NCBI GenBank assembly: GCA_005879045.1
Contig: VBLV01000027.1
Span: 1 to 5,876, forward strand
Direction of reading: 5' to 3'
DNA: 5,876 nucleotides
Source: Methanobacteriota archaeon
Lineage (GTDB): Archaea; Thermoplasmatota; Thermoplasmata; RBG-16-68-12
The notes beneath the pieces are model-generated. The model had not been told where the DNA came from and searched no databases. It saw nothing but the letters and a program-made list of their open reading frames with translations. Below are positions 5,511 through 5,876 of this stretch, piece by piece; the first letter of the stretch is position 1, and each line of letters starts with the position of its first letter. Both the position numbers and the translations under genes were made by a program.

Positions 5511-5876
5511 TTATTCATGTCCCACAACGATGACGACATTCCCCTTTTTGTGTCCTCGTTCGACATAGCGATGGGCCTCGGCGATTTGCTCGAGGGGATA
5601 GCGCTTATCGATGATCGCTCGAAGTCTTCCCGCCTCCACGAGCTCCTTGAGGAAAACCATGTCCTCGACCTTCACCTTCGCGATCCCGCCGATGATCTTC
5701 CTGCCTCCTGCTCGCAAGCGTCGAAGGCTCGGCGCCAGGAGGAGAGCGCTGACATAGACGCCTCCTTTCTTCAGCGACTTCACGCCCCGCGAAAACGAGA
5801 GCTTGCCAACCGTGTGGTAAATGAGATCGTATGGGCCTGAGCGGGTGAAGTCCTCCTTCGTGTAGTCAATGACCTT
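5511..5876 (-). CDS. Zinc-type alcohol dehydrogenase / quinone oxidoreductase (MDR family), C-terminal third
   Basis: Partial: the frame is open from the right window edge to a TAA at 5513-5511, giving 121 residues of a family usually 310-340 long. The start lies outside the window. The visible part fits the end of the medium-chain dehydrogenase/reductase fold. VIDYTKEDF and [12 protein letters not shown] match the late Rossmann-fold strands (commonly VIDY..EDF and YDVVFDxVG), LKKGGVYVS is the next strand, and [35 protein letters not shown] is recognisable by its [15 protein letters not shown] helix and the closing GKxV/GNVVI strand. Such enzymes reduce or oxidise carbonyls or quinones with NAD(P)H in the cytoplasm; the exact substrate cannot be told. 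The usual Asp in the FDxVG segment is His here. The frame begins at codon one of the window, so the annotated GTG near 5783 is internal. It ends 266 bases before the cassette and is probably a separate unit. Confidence 0.92.
   Translation of the reverse strand, partial: KVIDYTKEDFTRSGPYDLIYHTVGKLSFSRGVKSLKKGGVYVSALLLAPSLRRLRAGGRKIIGGIAKVKVEDMVFLKELVEAGRLRAIIDKRYPLEQIAEAHRYVERGHKKGNVVIVVGHE

Noticed and set aside
5511..5783. A 90-residue protein starting at the GTG near 5783
   Set aside because: The frame is open to the window edge and the upstream residues continue the dehydrogenase fold, so the GTG is internal.
1..5876. CRISPR array, insertion sequence or transposase/integrase
   Set aside because: No regularly spaced repeats, no terminal inverted repeats and no recombinase motifs were seen. 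The only repeat is the pair of 24-base tRNA-like copies.

Overview
The window is GC-rich, and every gene I can support lies on the minus strand, so the biological order runs from high to low coordinates. The organism is most likely a GC-rich archaeon. The hints are membrane-anchored extracellular domains with N-x-S/T sequons, TTG/GTG/ATG starts with strong Shine-Dalgarno (SD) sites, and a possible TATA-like box; Thermoplasmatota is a guess. There is no rRNA, complete tRNA or marker gene, so this is inference and a GC-rich bacterium is not excluded.

Layout from the right edge: (1) 5876-5511 is the C-terminal third of a medium-chain (zinc-type) alcohol dehydrogenase/quinone oxidoreductase, cut by the window edge. 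(2) 5510-5245 is a spacer holding a tRNA 3'-half-like fragment (about 5374-5420) and a dyad with a TATA-like box ahead of the next gene. (3) 5244-953 is a tight three-gene cassette. Its first gene encodes a membrane protein with an outside domain and a cytoplasmic GNAT acetyltransferase, probably preceded by a second, degenerate GNAT unit. Its stop overlaps the start of the second gene as TGATG. The second gene is an unrecognised protein with a protein-kinase-like catalytic signature. Its TAG stop abuts the TTG start of the third gene, an unrecognised helical protein with weak internal repeats and an aromatic/His-rich tail. (4) 952-610 is non-coding, with a strong hairpin and a second tRNA T-arm-like fragment sharing 23 of 24 bases with the one at 5380-5403. 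(5) 609-1 is a membrane-anchored extracellular protein whose frame is open to the window edge except for one in-frame TAG at codon 70.

The three cassette genes overlap or abut, so they are probably co-translated and work together. One idea is an outside sensor domain coupled to cytoplasmic acetyl transfer, with a kinase-like and a helical-repeat partner. The function is unknown and the kinase and degenerate GNAT assignments rest on motif reading by eye. The most checkable oddities are the in-frame TAG in the leftmost gene, the in-frame TAG junction inside the cassette, and the paired tRNA-like fragments flanking the cassette.
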